Assembly (NCBI RefSeq): GCF_018403765.1 | Contig: NZ_BOVQ01000005.1 | Span: forward strand, 213,179-277,178 | Direction: 5' to 3' | Length of the DNA stretch: 64,000 nt | From: Lactococcus nasutitermitis | GTDB taxonomy: Bacteria > Bacillota > Bacilli > Lactobacillales > Streptococcaceae | In this document: piece by piece, positions 28,258-37,977 of the stretch | How the letters are laid out: every line of letters begins with the position of its first letter | Position numbering within the stretch: the first letter of the stretch is position 1 | Notes under the pieces: model-generated | Told to the model about the DNA's origin: nothing | Seen by the model: only the letters and a program-made list of their open reading frames with translations | The model's database searches: none | Translations under genes and position numbers: made by a program

Positions 28258-29304
28258 TTGGTAAAAATACTAAATGATAGTTTTTTACGAGCAGCACGTG
28301 GCGAAAAAACAGACCATGTTCCTGTCTGGTATATGCGTCAAGCAGGACGTTCACAACCAGAATATCGGAAAATCAAAGAAAAATATTCACTTTTTGAAAT
28401 TACACATCAACCAGAACTTTGCGCTTATGTCACAAAAGTCCCCGTGGATAATTACGGTGTGGATGCGGCAATCCTTTATAAAGATATTATGACGCCCATG
28501 CATGCAATGGGGGTAAATGTTGAAATAAAATCTGGAATCGGTCCAGTCATTGAACATCCGATTAAAAATTTGTCAGATGTTCAAGCACTTGAAAAAATTT
28601 CACCTAAAGATGATGTCCCTTATGTACTTGATACTATAAAACTCTTGACCGAAGAGCAACTAGCAGTCCCACTTATCGGATTTTCTGGTGCTCCGTTTAC
28701 TCTTGCAAGTTATATGATTGAAGGGGGACCATCAAAAAATTATAATAAAACGAAAAATTTGATGTGGTCTGAGCCAGAAACTTGGTTTGCTTTGATGGAT
28801 AAACTAGGTGATATGATTATTGCTTATTGTCAAGCACAAATTGAAGCAGGTGTATCAGCCATTCAACTTTTTGATTCTTGGGTGGGGGCATTGGGACAAG
28901 AAGATTATCGAAAGTTTATAAAACCTGTGATGACACGGATTTTTACAGCTCTACAAGTAGAAGAGGTTCCTCTTATCTTGTTCGGTGTGGGAGCAAGTCA
29001 TTTAATAAAGGAATGGCAAGAGCTTCCAGTGAATGTTATTGGTTTGGATTGGCGCTTGTCTATAAAAGATGCGCGTCAGTCAGGTTTGACAAAGGCTATC
29101 CAAGGAAATTTAGACCCATCAGTCTTACTCGCACCATGGAAAATTATTGAGCAAAAAACAAAAGAAATTTTAGATATGGGGATGAAAAAACCAGGGTTTA
29201 TTTTTAATCTTGGACATGGTGTTATGCCAGAAGTTAATCCTGAAACTTTAAAAAAACTCACGGCCTTTGTCCATGAGTATTCATATAAGAAAGGGATTTT
29301 GTGA
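28258..29304 (+). CDS. hemE: Uroporphyrinogen decarboxylase
   Basis: A 348-residue cytoplasmic enzyme that removes four carboxyl groups from uroporphyrinogen III to give coproporphyrinogen III. The arginine-rich signature [15 protein letters not shown] (residues 23-37) binds the substrate carboxylates and the [11 protein letters not shown] stretch carries the active-site aspartate. I chose TTG 28258 over TTG 28252 because TGAGG at 28245-28249 then lies at normal spacing and the protein starts [10 protein letters not shown]. Ten bases separate it from hemH. Confidence 0.94.
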   Translation: MVKILNDSFLRAARGEKTDHVPVWYMRQAGRSQPEYRKIKEKYSLFEITHQPELCAYVTKVPVDNYGVDAAILYKDIMTPMHAMGVNVEIKSGIGPVIEHPIKNLSDVQALEKISPKDDVPYVLDTIKLLTEEQLAVPLIGFSGAPFTLASYMIEGGPSKNYNKTKNLMWSEPETWFALMDKLGDMIIAYCQAQIEAGVSAIQLFDSWVGALGQEDYRKFIKPVMTRIFTALQVEEVPLILFGVGASHLIKEWQELPVNVIGLDWRLSIKDARQSGLTKAIQGNLDPSVLLAPWKIIEQKTKEILDMGMKKPGFIFNLGHGVMPEVNPETLKKLTAFVHEYSYKKGIL

Positions 29305-29378
29305 GTTATTTGAAAAATCTTATGGTAACTCAGCAATAATTTTTTAACTCATGAAAGTTCATAAAAAGGAGATTTAAA

Positions 29379-30368
29379 ATGTCAGAAGAAATAAAAGTTG
29401 TTAGTCCTGAAGCGGTAATTCAATTTCCAACAGGTACAATCAAAGCGAGTACTTTGAATTTAATGTTAAAGAAAATTTCATTTGAATTGGGCTATTGTGA
29501 TGAAAACAATCGTTTTCGTTGGTTCTCAGATAAACCCAATCGATTGCGTGCACGTCGGATTGAAACGATTGGTGAACCTGTGTTACAACTTCATCCACGG
29601 ATTGCTGATAAAGTAGAACGCCTACTTAATAGCTTTGAAAAAGGTGAAATGGATAGCTGGGTCTTACGTTTTCCTAATCCAGCAGGTGAGCCAAACAAAG
29701 GATATAAGAAATTCATTGCTGTTTATGATGATGAACAGCATTATCTTGGCAGTATGGATGCAACCGTTGACATTGCTATTTTTGAAGGAAAAACAGGTAA
29801 ACGTACACCGGATACTTTGCCAGAATTTCCTACGGAAAAAGGTAAACTTGATATTCGTGAAGAAAAAGTGGCCGGACCTTCAGAAGTTGTTGGAACAGAT
29901 GTTGTGATTGACTTTCCAACAGGTGCGATTAAAGCGAGCACTTTAGATACAATTTTGAAACTTTGCCCTTTTGAAATGGGCTTTTGCGATGCAGAAGATA
30001 ATTTTCGCTGGTATACAGATAATCCAAAACGTGTCCATCATCGGAGAACATCAGCGATTGGTGAATCTGTCTTGAAATTACACCCAAAAGTGGCTCACCA
30101 CGTAGAAAAACTTTTGGAAGACTTTCATGCTGGTACAAAAGATGAATGGGAATTTTGGTTCCCTAAACGTGACGGCTCGCAAGGTCAAATGTATCAAAAA
30201 TTCATGGCGGTTCGTGATGAAGAAACTGGGGAATATCTTGGTTGTATGGATATTACAGTCAATATCGACCAATTCTTTAGCGAAGAAGAGTTGGCAGCGA
30301 TGAATTTAGGACCAAAGACTGGTATGGGAGACCACCCAGCAGGACATCCAGAAGCAGGTAAAAAATAA
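29379..30368 (+). CDS. Tandem PAS-domain protein in the heme operon
   Basis: A 329-residue soluble protein with two related PAS-like domains, residues 13-134 and 177-299. Both read V-I-x-F-P-T-G-x-I-K-A-S-T-L, then GYCDENNRFRWFSD / GFCDAEDNFRWYTD, then IGEPVLQLHP / IGESVLKLHP (His72 and His235), and end with YLGSMDATVDI / YLGCMDITVNI. This resembles the PAS module at the C-terminus of DUF438 proteins. There is no kinase, cyclase or DNA-binding domain, and the tail is His/Gly-rich (DHPAGHPEAG). It lies between hemE and hemY and its stop overlaps the hemY start by one base. A heme sensor, porphyrin carrier or pathway chaperone is possible; the function is unknown. Confidence 0.8.
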   Translation: MSEEIKVVSPEAVIQFPTGTIKASTLNLMLKKISFELGYCDENNRFRWFSDKPNRLRARRIETIGEPVLQLHPRIADKVERLLNSFEKGEMDSWVLRFPNPAGEPNKGYKKFIAVYDDEQHYLGSMDATVDIAIFEGKTGKRTPDTLPEFPTEKGKLDIREEKVAGPSEVVGTDVVIDFPTGAIKASTLDTILKLCPFEMGFCDAEDNFRWYTDNPKRVHHRRTSAIGESVLKLHPKVAHHVEKLLEDFHAGTKDEWEFWFPKRDGSQGQMYQKFMAVRDEETGEYLGCMDITVNIDQFFSEEELAAMNLGPKTGMGDHPAGHPEAGKK

Positions 30369-31774
30369 TGAAACACATTGCAATTATTGGCGGGGGGATT
30401 ACAGGACTTACAGCGGCATTCTATTTGCAAAAAACAATTGAAGAACAGAAGTTAGATATTGATTGGAAATTATTTGAAGCGGATAAACGTTTGGGCGGTA
30501 AAATCGAAACAGTACATCGGGACGGTTATATTATTGAACGAGGTGCAGATTCTTGGTTGGCACGTAAGTCATCAATGGTAGATTTAGCAAAAGAACTAGG
30601 GATTGATGACCGTTTGGTACATAATGCAACAGGTAAGGCTTATATTCTTTTGAATGATAAGCTACATCCAATTCCTGCAGGTTCTATCATGGGTATTCCA
30701 ACTAATAAAGAGAGTTTTGATTTGAGTGAGCTTGTCTCTGAAGCTGGGAAAAAACGTGCTTATGAAGATTTGATTATTGGAAAGTCACCAGCTAATACTG
30801 ACCAGTCAATGGGACAGTTTTTCCGTCGTCGTTTAGGAGACGAAGTCGTTGAAAATTTGATAGAACCTTTGCTTTCTGGGGTTTATGGTGGTGAACTTGA
30901 CACGATGAGTTTACTTTCGACCTATCCACAGTTTTATGAAGTTGAGCAGAAATATGGAAATTTGATTGATGGAATGCGTCTGCAAAATGAAATGAATAAG
31001 AAAAATACACCATATACAGGTGGAAAACAAGGGATGTTTTATAATTTCAATACAGGTTTAGAAACAGTTGTTGATAAAATAAAAGAAAGATTACCTTACT
31101 CGCAGATATTTGAAAATACAACTATTGAACATATTGAAAAAATTGGCAATCAGTATGAATTGACACTCGAAAATGGGGATAAAGAGATATTTGATAGTGT
31201 GATTGTGACAACTCCACATTATACAATGCAAAAAATGCTCAGCCAATATGACTTTTTGGATGAATTTAAGACAATACCTGCGACTTCGGTTGTGACGGTT
31301 GCTCTAGCTTTTGATAGAAGCTCCTTACCGCAAGATATTGACGGGACGGGTTTCTTAGTTTCAAGGAATGCGCATTATTCGATTACGGCTTGTACTTGGG
31401 TGCATAAAAAGTGGGCACACTCAACACCTGAAGGTAAGATTGTTCTACGTTGTTTTATGGGAAAACCAGGTGATGAGCGTTATGTAAATTTGTCAGATGA
31501 TGAAATTGTAGATTTGGCATTGACTGATTTGCGTAAAATTATGGATTTACAAGGAGAGCCCGAATTTGCTGAAATTTCGCGCTTAGCGAACTCTATGCCA
31601 CAATACACAGTTGGTCATAAAGAACGCTTAGTAAAAGTTTATAATGAACTTGAAAAAGAAACTCCAGGTCTGTTTATTGCTGGTATGTCTTATACGGGTG
31701 TGGGTTTGCCTGATAATGTAACAGCAGGAAAATTAACAGAAGAAAAAGCTCTTGATTATTTGAATAAAAAATAA
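30368..31774 (+). CDS. hemY: Coproporphyrinogen/protoporphyrinogen oxidase (HemY/CgoX)
   Basis: A 468-residue FAD- and oxygen-dependent oxidase. The FAD motif IIGGGITGLTAAFYLQK is at the N-terminus, followed by LFEADKRLGGKIETV and the ERGADSWLARK segment. The C-terminal flavin motif is YTGVGLPDNVTAGKL. In Gram-positive bacteria this family oxidises coproporphyrinogen III to coproporphyrin III, the substrate of HemH. Translation is coupled to the PAS protein (1-base overlap). I use hemY; cgoX is the newer name. Confidence 0.92.
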   Translation: MKHIAIIGGGITGLTAAFYLQKTIEEQKLDIDWKLFEADKRLGGKIETVHRDGYIIERGADSWLARKSSMVDLAKELGIDDRLVHNATGKAYILLNDKLHPIPAGSIMGIPTNKESFDLSELVSEAGKKRAYEDLIIGKSPANTDQSMGQFFRRRLGDEVVENLIEPLLSGVYGGELDTMSLLSTYPQFYEVEQKYGNLIDGMRLQNEMNKKNTPYTGGKQGMFYNFNTGLETVVDKIKERLPYSQIFENTTIEHIEKIGNQYELTLENGDKEIFDSVIVTTPHYTMQKMLSQYDFLDEFKTIPATSVVTVALAFDRSSLPQDIDGTGFLVSRNAHYSITACTWVHKKWAHSTPEGKIVLRCFMGKPGDERYVNLSDDEIVDLALTDLRKIMDLQGEPEFAEISRLANSMPQYTVGHKERLVKVYNELEKETPGLFIAGMSYTGVGLPDNVTAGKLTEEKALDYLNKK

Positions 31775-31823
31775 GAGTTTAACTCTTGTTGAGTGAGAAG
31801 GGAACGTAAGTTTCCTTTTACTC
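31773..31823 (+). promoter_or_regulatory. Two hairpins between hemY and hemA
   Basis: AAGAGTT-T-AACTCTT (31773-31787) is a perfect palindrome overlapping the hemY stop. It is followed by AAGGGAAC/GTTTCCTT (about 31799-31818), with T-rich sequence behind. They could act as a weak terminator or an mRNA processing site dividing the operon into hemH-E-PAS-Y and hemA-B-L-C-D. No tRNA-sensing or heme-sensing element is recognised. Confidence 0.55.
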
Positions 31824-31842
31824 TTTACTTTTAAGGAAAATC

Positions 31843-33126
31843 ATGCAATTATTAGTGATTAGTTTAAATTATAAAAAAGTACCGATAGAAATACGTGAAA
31901 AACTCTCCTTTTCTGAGGAGGAATTAAAAACTGCGATGCAGGCTTTAAAAAATGAGCAAGGTATTTTAGAAAATGTTATTTTATCAACTTGTAATCGAAC
32001 GGAAGTTTATGCACTTGTAGATCAGGCTCATCGCGGAGAGGATTATATCAAGCGTTTTTTGGCAAATTGGTTTCATTTAAAGCTTGATAGTTTTAAAGAT
32101 TATGTTGTTATCTATCAGGAAAAAGAAGTTGTAAACTATTTGTTTCGTGTGACTTGTGGTTTAGAATCTTTGATTGTGGGAGAAGAGCAAATTTTGCGGC
32201 AGGTGAAAGCAAGTTTTGCTTTAGCACAGGATAATAAAGCGACGGGAAGCATTCTTAACCGCTTGTTTAAAGAGGCGATTACTTTGAGTAAGAAAGTTCA
32301 TACTGAAACGGCTCTGAGTCATAATTCGGTCTCTGTGGGGACGGCAGCGGTTCAGCTGGCAAAACAAGTTGATGTGAACTTTCATGAAGCTACTTGTCTT
32401 GTGATTGGTGCTGGGGAAATGAGTGAACTTTCTGCAAAATATCTTTCGGCGCAAAAAATTGGGCAACTGATGATTAGTAATCGGACGTATTCTAAAGCAG
32501 AAAAATTAGCAGAAAAATATAAGGGAAAATCCATAGCTTTGTCTGACTTGAAAAAAGCTTTAATAACGGCGGATGTGGTATTTAGTTCTACTTCCGCAAA
32601 GGATTTTGTGATTACGTCAGATTTGATGTCAGAAGTTAAAAAGCAACGAAAAAATAGTTCACTTTTTTTGATTGATCTCGCAGTGCCACGAGATATTGAC
32701 CCTGATATTATCAAATTTGACGGAATTGAATTGTATGATATTGATGATTTGCAGTCCTTAATAAATAATAATGTTGAAGAACGTCATAAAGCAGAAAAAA
32801 TTACTGAAGAGATGATTCTTCTTGCAAGTGAAGAATTTCAAGATTGGTTGACTGGTCTTGAAGCTGTACCTATCATCAGCCGTTTGCAGGATAAGGGAAT
32901 GAGAATTCAGCAACAAATCTTACAAACTTTGGAACGCAAACTTCCAGAGCTTGATGAACATGAAAATAAAACTGTCAATAAGTTGACAAAAAGTATTGTC
33001 AATCAGATATTACGAGAACCTATTTTAGTAGCAAAAGAACTAGCGCATGAAGAAAATGCAAAGGAAAAGCTTGAGTTATTTCAAAAAATTTTTGATTTAA
33101 AGCAAGAAAATGTGGAGGAAAAATAG
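31843..33126 (+). CDS. hemA: Glutamyl-tRNA reductase
   Basis: A 427-residue NADPH enzyme that reduces glutamyl-tRNA(Glu) to glutamate-1-semialdehyde, the committed step of C5-pathway heme synthesis. STCNRTEVY carries the catalytic Cys50, [15 protein letters not shown] is the active-site loop, and [15 protein letters not shown] is the NADPH motif. The C-terminal dimerisation helices are complete. AAGGAAAA precedes the ATG. hemB follows after two bases. In many bacteria HemA is the heme-feedback target by stability; that is not visible here. Confidence 0.95.
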   Translation: MQLLVISLNYKKVPIEIREKLSFSEEELKTAMQALKNEQGILENVILSTCNRTEVYALVDQAHRGEDYIKRFLANWFHLKLDSFKDYVVIYQEKEVVNYLFRVTCGLESLIVGEEQILRQVKASFALAQDNKATGSILNRLFKEAITLSKKVHTETALSHNSVSVGTAAVQLAKQVDVNFHEATCLVIGAGEMSELSAKYLSAQKIGQLMISNRTYSKAEKLAEKYKGKSIALSDLKKALITADVVFSSTSAKDFVITSDLMSEVKKQRKNSSLFLIDLAVPRDIDPDIIKFDGIELYDIDDLQSLINNNVEERHKAEKITEEMILLASEEFQDWLTGLEAVPIISRLQDKGMRIQQQILQTLERKLPELDEHENKTVNKLTKSIVNQILREPILVAKELAHEENAKEKLELFQKIFDLKQENVEEK

Positions 33127-33128
33127 AA

Positions 33129-34121
33129 ATGAATATAAAATTTGCTCGTCATCGTCGTTTACGCCAAAATGCGACAATGCGCAAAATAGTACGTGAAAAT
33201 CAAATAAATATTGCTGATTTGATTTATCCGCTATTTGTTGTGGAAGGTAAAGGTATCAGGAATGAAATTCTATCAATGCCTGGTCAGTATCAATTTTCAC
33301 TTGATAAGTTGGAAGTTGAGATGCAAACAGTAAATGCGTTGGGGATTCCAGCAGTTATCTTGTTTGGAATACCTGAGTATAAAGATGCTGTGGGTTCAGA
33401 AGCTTACAATGATGAAGGAATTTTGCAACAAGCGATTCGGATGATTAAGGAAAAGTTTCCGAAGATTTTAGTGATTGCGGATACTTGTTTATGTGAATAT
33501 ACAGATCACGGACACTGTGGTGTAATTGAGCATGACTGTGTTTTAAATGATGAAAGTTTGGAGTTGTTGGTTAAGACGGCGGTTTCTCAAGCGAAAGCTG
33601 GTGCTGATATTATTGCACCATCAAATATGATGGATGGTTTTGTTGTAGCTATTCGGACTGGACTTGATGAAGCAGAATTTGAAATGGTGCCTATTATGAG
33701 CTATGCAGTCAAATATGCTTCGGCTTTTTATGGACCATTTCGAGATGCGGCTGATTCTGCACCACGGACGGGTCCAAAAGACCGCAAAGGCTATCAGATG
33801 GATTCTGCAAATAGCCGTGAAGCAATGCGTGAGGCACAATCCGATGTTGAGGAAGGTGCAGATTTCTTGATTGTTAAACCTGCCTTGTCTTATCTTGATA
33901 TTACACGTCAAGTGCGCGATCGGTTTGATTTACCGATTGTTACTTATAATGTTTCGGGTGAATATAGTATGGTTAAGGCAGCGAGTCAAAAGGGGTGGAT
34001 TGATGAAAAAAGGATTGTTATGGAGCAACTTGTCAGTATGAAGCGTGCAGGTGCAGATATGATTATCACTTATTTTGCCAAAGATGTGGCGACCTGGTTG
34101 ACAGAAGGATGTGAGGAGTGA
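33129..34121 (+). CDS. hemB: Porphobilinogen synthase (5-aminolevulinate dehydratase)
   Basis: A 330-residue enzyme that condenses two 5-aminolevulinates to porphobilinogen. The zinc site is [14 protein letters not shown] with Cys120, Cys122 and Cys130, so it is the zinc-dependent type. The Schiff-base lysines lie in [17 protein letters not shown] and [13 protein letters not shown]. The ATG follows GGAGGAAAAAT. Its 3' end overlaps the ribosome site of hemL. Confidence 0.95.
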   Translation: MNIKFARHRRLRQNATMRKIVRENQINIADLIYPLFVVEGKGIRNEILSMPGQYQFSLDKLEVEMQTVNALGIPAVILFGIPEYKDAVGSEAYNDEGILQQAIRMIKEKFPKILVIADTCLCEYTDHGHCGVIEHDCVLNDESLELLVKTAVSQAKAGADIIAPSNMMDGFVVAIRTGLDEAEFEMVPIMSYAVKYASAFYGPFRDAADSAPRTGPKDRKGYQMDSANSREAMREAQSDVEEGADFLIVKPALSYLDITRQVRDRFDLPIVTYNVSGEYSMVKAASQKGWIDEKRIVMEQLVSMKRAGADMIITYFAKDVATWLTEGCEE

Positions 34122-34125
34122 AAAG

Positions 34126-35418
34126 ATGTTTGAAAAATCAATAAAAGCTTATGTGGAAGCACAAAAAGTTATGCCTGGTGGGGTTAATAGTCCTGTTCGT
34201 GCCTTTAAATCAGTAGGGATGAATCCTGTGTTTATTGACCATGCTAAAGGCTCAAAACTTTATGATATTGATGGGAATGAGTATATTGACTATGTTTTGT
34301 CATGGGGGCCTTTGATTTTAGGTCATGCAGATGACCAAGTAATTGGAAAATTGCAAGAAGTGGCCGCGCGTGGGACGAGTTTTGGGGCACCTACGGAAAT
34401 TGAAACAAAGCTTGCGGAACTTGTCATTTCACGTGTAGCTTCTGTGGAGATGTTGCGTATGGTAAATTCTGGAACGGAAGCAACGATGAGTGCGCTACGG
34501 TTGGCACGTGGTGCGACAGGACGTAATAAAATTGTGAAATTTATTGGTTGTTATCATGGTCATGAAGATTCTCTATTGGTTAAGGCTGGCTCAGGCGTTT
34601 TGACGTTGGGCTTGCCTGATTCACCAGGCGTACCTGCTGGTGTAACCGAGGATACTTTGACAGTAAATTACAATGATTTAGAGGCGGTGGCTGAGCTTTT
34701 TGCAACTTATGGCTCTGATATTGCGGCGGTGATTGTGGAGCCTGTGGGAGGAAATATGGGCTGCGTTCCTCCAGTTGCTGGTTTCTTGGAGGGATTACGT
34801 AAGATTACTGCTGAAAATGGTGCTTTATTGATTTTTGATGAAGTTATGACAGGTTTTCGTGTGGACTATCATTGCGCGCAGGGGCTTTATAGTATTGAAC
34901 CTGATTTAACTTGCTTTGGCAAGATTATCGGTGGTGGTTTGCCAGTTGGTGCTTATGGTGGAAAGCGCGAGTTTATGGAGCAAGTAGCGCCTGTTGGAAG
35001 TGTTTATCAGGCAGGAACTTTATCGGGGAATCCATTAGCGATGACGGCTGGATTTGAAACGTTGAGTCAGCTAACAAAAGAATCTTATCAAGAATTAGAG
35101 CGTTTGGGGGATAAACTTTTGAATGGCTTACAGGATGTGGCTGATAAATATGCTGTGCCTTTTGTGACACATCGTGTAGGTGCGATGTTTGGAATTTTCT
35201 TTACTAATGAGAAGGTAATTGATTTTACGACGGCAAAAACTTCAGATACGAATGCTTTTGCATTATTTTTTAAGACAATGCTTGAAAATGGAATTTATCT
35301 CGCACCATCACAATTTGAATCAGGTTTTTTATCAACGGCACATTCTGATGCAGATATTGAGAAGACTTTAGCAGCAGCAGATGTTGCTTTTAAAGTGGTA
35401 AGTGAGCATAAAAAATGA
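34126..35418 (+). CDS. hemL: Glutamate-1-semialdehyde 2,1-aminomutase
   Basis: A 430-residue PLP enzyme that converts glutamate-1-semialdehyde to 5-aminolevulinate. The PLP lysine is Lys266 in [33 protein letters not shown] near the start is the family signature. I chose ATG 34126 because GAGGAG at 34113-34118 is then well placed; an in-frame GTG at 34111 overlaps hemB and has no site. The stop overlaps hemC (ATGA). Confidence 0.95.
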   Translation: MFEKSIKAYVEAQKVMPGGVNSPVRAFKSVGMNPVFIDHAKGSKLYDIDGNEYIDYVLSWGPLILGHADDQVIGKLQEVAARGTSFGAPTEIETKLAELVISRVASVEMLRMVNSGTEATMSALRLARGATGRNKIVKFIGCYHGHEDSLLVKAGSGVLTLGLPDSPGVPAGVTEDTLTVNYNDLEAVAELFATYGSDIAAVIVEPVGGNMGCVPPVAGFLEGLRKITAENGALLIFDEVMTGFRVDYHCAQGLYSIEPDLTCFGKIIGGGLPVGAYGGKREFMEQVAPVGSVYQAGTLSGNPLAMTAGFETLSQLTKESYQELERLGDKLLNGLQDVADKYAVPFVTHRVGAMFGIFFTNEKVIDFTTAKTSDTNAFALFFKTMLENGIYLAPSQFESGFLSTAHSDADIEKTLAAADVAFKVVSEHKK

Positions 35419-36290
35419 GAAAATTACGTGTTGGAACGCGGAAAAGTCCGCTGGCAATGAGACAAACGGAACTTGTGATTGAACAACTTTTGAGGGGGAA
35501 CCCTGATTTGGAAATTGAAGTGGTGGGTTTGTCAACGCAAGGAGATAGAGATCAGAAGTCAGATTTATCAGTTATTGGTGGCAAGGGGATTTTTGTTACG
35601 GAGGTTGAAAAATCTTTACTGTCTGGTGAGATTGATTTTGCGGTACATTCTTTGAAAGATATGCCTGCCCTTTTACCGTTAAATTTGACTTTGGCTGCTT
35701 TTCCTAAACGTGCTAATCCATTAGATTGTATTGTCTATGAAGGAGAAAATCCGCTGAATAAATCTGGTTTGATTCGCCTAGGAACGAGCTCGGTAAGGCG
35801 TGAAAAGCAGTTGAAAAATCTGTTATCAAATGTGACGATTGCTCCTATTCGTGGGAAAATTGAAACGCGTCTTGAAAAATTAAAAGGTGAACAGCTAGAT
35901 GGTATTGTTTTGGCATGTGCTGGACTTGAGCGTATGGGCTATGAGGCAAATCTGACGTTGGAAGTTTTGACGGCAGAGCAATGTGTGCCAGCTTGTGCGC
36001 AAGGAATTTTGGGCTTAGAATGTCGGGAAGATGATTTAAAAATGCTGAGCTTGCTTAGAAGTTTGAATGATGAAGAAACAGCGGAAGCGGCTCAAGCGGA
36101 GCGAAAATTTCTTGCTTTGATGAATGGAAACTGTGATATTCCACTTGGGGCTTTAGCACAAAAATCAGGAGATAGCTGGATTTTCCATGCTTTCTTGGCA
36201 AAATCACAAGAGGATGTTGGACGGAAAATTGCGTTAGAAGGTGCTAATCCGTCTGTTTTGGCAGAGGAAGCTTTTGAGCAATTAAAATGA
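35415..36290 (+). CDS. hemC: Hydroxymethylbilane synthase (porphobilinogen deaminase)
   Basis: A 291-residue enzyme that polymerises four porphobilinogens onto its dipyrromethane cofactor. The cofactor cysteine is Cys240 in [12 protein letters not shown]. The substrate-binding [17 protein letters not shown] start and the [11 protein letters not shown] active-site aspartate are present. It overlaps hemL at its start and hemD at its end by four bases (ATGA), so translation is coupled. Confidence 0.95.
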   Translation: MRKLRVGTRKSPLAMRQTELVIEQLLRGNPDLEIEVVGLSTQGDRDQKSDLSVIGGKGIFVTEVEKSLLSGEIDFAVHSLKDMPALLPLNLTLAAFPKRANPLDCIVYEGENPLNKSGLIRLGTSSVRREKQLKNLLSNVTIAPIRGKIETRLEKLKGEQLDGIVLACAGLERMGYEANLTLEVLTAEQCVPACAQGILGLECREDDLKMLSLLRSLNDEETAEAAQAERKFLALMNGNCDIPLGALAQKSGDSWIFHAFLAKSQEDVGRKIALEGANPSVLAEEAFEQLK

Positions 36291-36940
36291 AAAAAATTTT
36301 ATTGTTACGTGAGGATAATCGCGCGGATAAATTATTTTTTAAAAAGCGAGCTTATCAAGTGCTAGAGGTGCCTTTGAGTCGTTTGCTTGTTAGAAATTTG
36401 ACAAAAAAAGAATGTGCGGATTTGACAGAAGCTGATTGGTTGTTTTTGACGAGTCAAGCTCCTGTCAAAATGTTGTTTTCGTTTTTGACAGAATTGTCAA
36501 AAATTCCAAGGATTGCTGTGCTTGGGAAAAAAACGGCACAAGTTGTTGAAGAAATTGGTTTGACGGTTGATTTTATACCAGATGTGGCAACAAAGGAAGC
36601 TTTGATAAAGGAATGGCAGGCGAAATTTCCAGCAGAAGCTAAAATTTTTTATCCAAAAAGTAATTTGGCAGATGATAGTCTGAGTCAAAAATTGCTCAAT
36701 TGTCAGGTGACATCTGTTGTTTGCTACGAGAATCAATTTTATGAGGAACATCAGTTAGTATTGGAAAAAATCTTGCGTGAAAAGGAAATTTCGACGGTTT
36801 ATTTTGCTAGTCCGTCAAGCTGGGCACGGTTTTATTCTTCTTATAAAAAAAATTATTACCCACTTGAATTTATTGCGATTGGTGCAACGACAAAAGCTGC
36901 GATTGAAAAATTGGGTTTTTCGGCAAAAATTAAAAAGTAA
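36287..36940 (+). CDS. hemD: Uroporphyrinogen-III synthase, short and divergent
   Basis: A 217-residue protein at the hemD position, shorter than the usual 240-260. The conserved structural cues are WLFLTSQAPVKMLF, IAVLGKKTAQVVEE, VCYENQFYEE, VYFASPSSWARFYS and FIAIGATTKAAIEKLGF; the family is poorly conserved in general. It cyclises hydroxymethylbilane to uroporphyrinogen III. A TGACAG palindrome (36482-36503) lies in frame and encodes FLTELSK at about residues 66-72, in the loop before the conserved IAVLG strand. Last gene of the operon. Confidence 0.85.
   Translation: MKKILLLREDNRADKLFFKKRAYQVLEVPLSRLLVRNLTKKECADLTEADWLFLTSQAPVKMLFSFLTELSKIPRIAVLGKKTAQVVEEIGLTVDFIPDVATKEALIKEWQAKFPAEAKIFYPKSNLADDSLSQKLLNCQVTSVVCYENQFYEEHQLVLEKILREKEISTVYFASPSSWARFYSSYKKNYYPLEFIAIGATTKAAIEKLGFSAKIKK
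36482..36503. repeat. TGACAG palindrome inside hemD
   Basis: Five T, GACAG-AA-TTGTC, five A: one mismatch from the perfect family palindrome, translated as FLTELSK. Single half-sites lie nearby at 36413-36428 and 36462. Confidence 0.85.
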
Positions 36941-36962
36941 AAAACGAGTGATAGCTCGTTTT
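36941..36962. terminator. Bidirectional terminator between hemD and the convergent gene
   Basis: AAAACGAG (36941-36948) pairs with CTCGTTTT (36955-36962), with A and T tracts on the two sides; it lies between two converging stops. Confidence 0.85.
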
Positions 36963-37977
36963 AAATTTGTTTGTAAATTATTGTTTGCATTTTTTTCTCT
37001 AAAAAATGAGCAATATCAGATAACTTTTCTTCGATTTGAGATTGATTTAGAGGAAGCCAATGCTCAACTGTGAAAGTAATTTTTTTAGCAGATATTTTAT
37101 AATGCCACTTGCCAACGAGCTGATTGTCAAAAATAATCGGTGCCATGAGAATGCCGTTTTTACTCCACATTTCTGGAATTTTATCTTGGGAAGTGAGCCA
37201 AGTTTTATCCGCGTAGCCTGTCAAAAGACTGTCAAAACGTGCAGCAATAAAAGTTTTTCCGCCAGTGCTTTCAATATTTTTGACAGAACTGTCAAAAATT
37301 ATTTTTTGCCAAATGGGGCGGACGATGGAAATTTTTAAGCCAGACCATTTGATAAAATCTTCTAAAATTGCTGGCGCAAAGCCTGTCATGTAGCGTTGAA
37401 TGAGAAGTTCAATTGCTCGCTCGGCAGTTGTTCGCTGGAAATGTTCGGCAAAAACAAGGCGATAGGCTCTGCTAGAAATTCCAGCATCAAAATAGCAAAT
37501 TCCTTGTTGCATCATCGTTTGCAGGACGGCTTGGAGTAAATAGCTTTTGAGATTAAAGTTCGGAAAATCTTGACTAATTAGAGCTTCTATTTCAGATTTT
37601 GTCAATGATTTCCGAACTTTCAATAAGTCAGTCAGAAAAGTGATAACAGCTAGAGCAAGTTCTTTTTCACCTAAAAAATAAGAATTTGGTAAGCTTTCAT
37701 TTTGCCGTGCATTGATGAGTAATTCCCAATCTTCGTAGGTCAAAAGGTGCAAAGTCCAGCGATTTGCCCAACTACGAACGATTTTTCCTTCTTCATAAAG
37801 TTTTGACAGTTCTGTCAAAGATAAATCTTGGCTGCGTAGAGCGAGATTAAGTTCGGCTTCGCGCTGTGCTTGAGCTTGAATACCTATAGTTTGACGCAAA
37901 ACGTCAAGAACATTCGCTTTTTTCATGAGAAGTCCATGAGAATTTAAACGCTCAGATAAAATTTCTTTTTCTCTCAT
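36961..37977 (-). CDS. Winged-helix protein of the AlkZ/HTH_42 (DUF1006) family
   Basis: A 338-residue protein. The start pattern RLNSHGLLMKKANVLDVLRQTIGIQAQAQREAELNLALR, with a Q-A-Q motif, and the later WANRWTLHLLTYEDW follow the family of AlkZ-like DNA glycosylases, whose Q-x-Q motif is catalytic. DNA-repair activity is possible but unproven. Two TGACAG palindromes are inside the gene. One reads LTELSK (about residues 53-58); the other is translated in a different frame as DSSVKN (about 227-233). Its start overlaps the end of the upstream menA-like gene by four bases. Confidence 0.75.
   Translation of the reverse strand: MREKEILSERLNSHGLLMKKANVLDVLRQTIGIQAQAQREAELNLALRSQDLSLTELSKLYEEGKIVRSWANRWTLHLLTYEDWELLINARQNESLPNSYFLGEKELALAVITFLTDLLKVRKSLTKSEIEALISQDFPNFNLKSYLLQAVLQTMMQQGICYFDAGISSRAYRLVFAEHFQRTTAERAIELLIQRYMTGFAPAILEDFIKWSGLKISIVRPIWQKIIFDSSVKNIESTGGKTFIAARFDSLLTGYADKTWLTSQDKIPEMWSKNGILMAPIIFDNQLVGKWHYKISAKKITFTVEHWLPLNQSQIEEKLSDIAHFLEKKMQTIIYKQI
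37277..37298. repeat. TGACAG palindrome inside the AlkZ-like gene (DSSVKN frame)
   Basis: Five T, GACAG-AA-CTGTC, five A, perfect. Read on the minus strand it encodes FDSSVKN. Two single CTGTCAAAA half-sites lie at 37218-37237. Confidence 0.88.
37802..37819. repeat. TGACAG palindrome inside the AlkZ-like gene (LTELSK frame)
   Basis: Perfect TTTGACAG-TT-CTGTCAAA, read on the minus strand as LTELSK. Confidence 0.88.

Noticed and set aside
34111..34125. GTG at 34111 as the hemL start
   Set aside because: The ribosome site GAGGAG lies after it; ATG 34126 gives normal spacing and the family N-terminus.
27315..36940. Heme operon as a freshly acquired genomic island
   Set aside because: No integrase, tRNA, flanking repeats or obvious composition shift was seen, and hemD carries the local palindrome. 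Older transfer stays possible.
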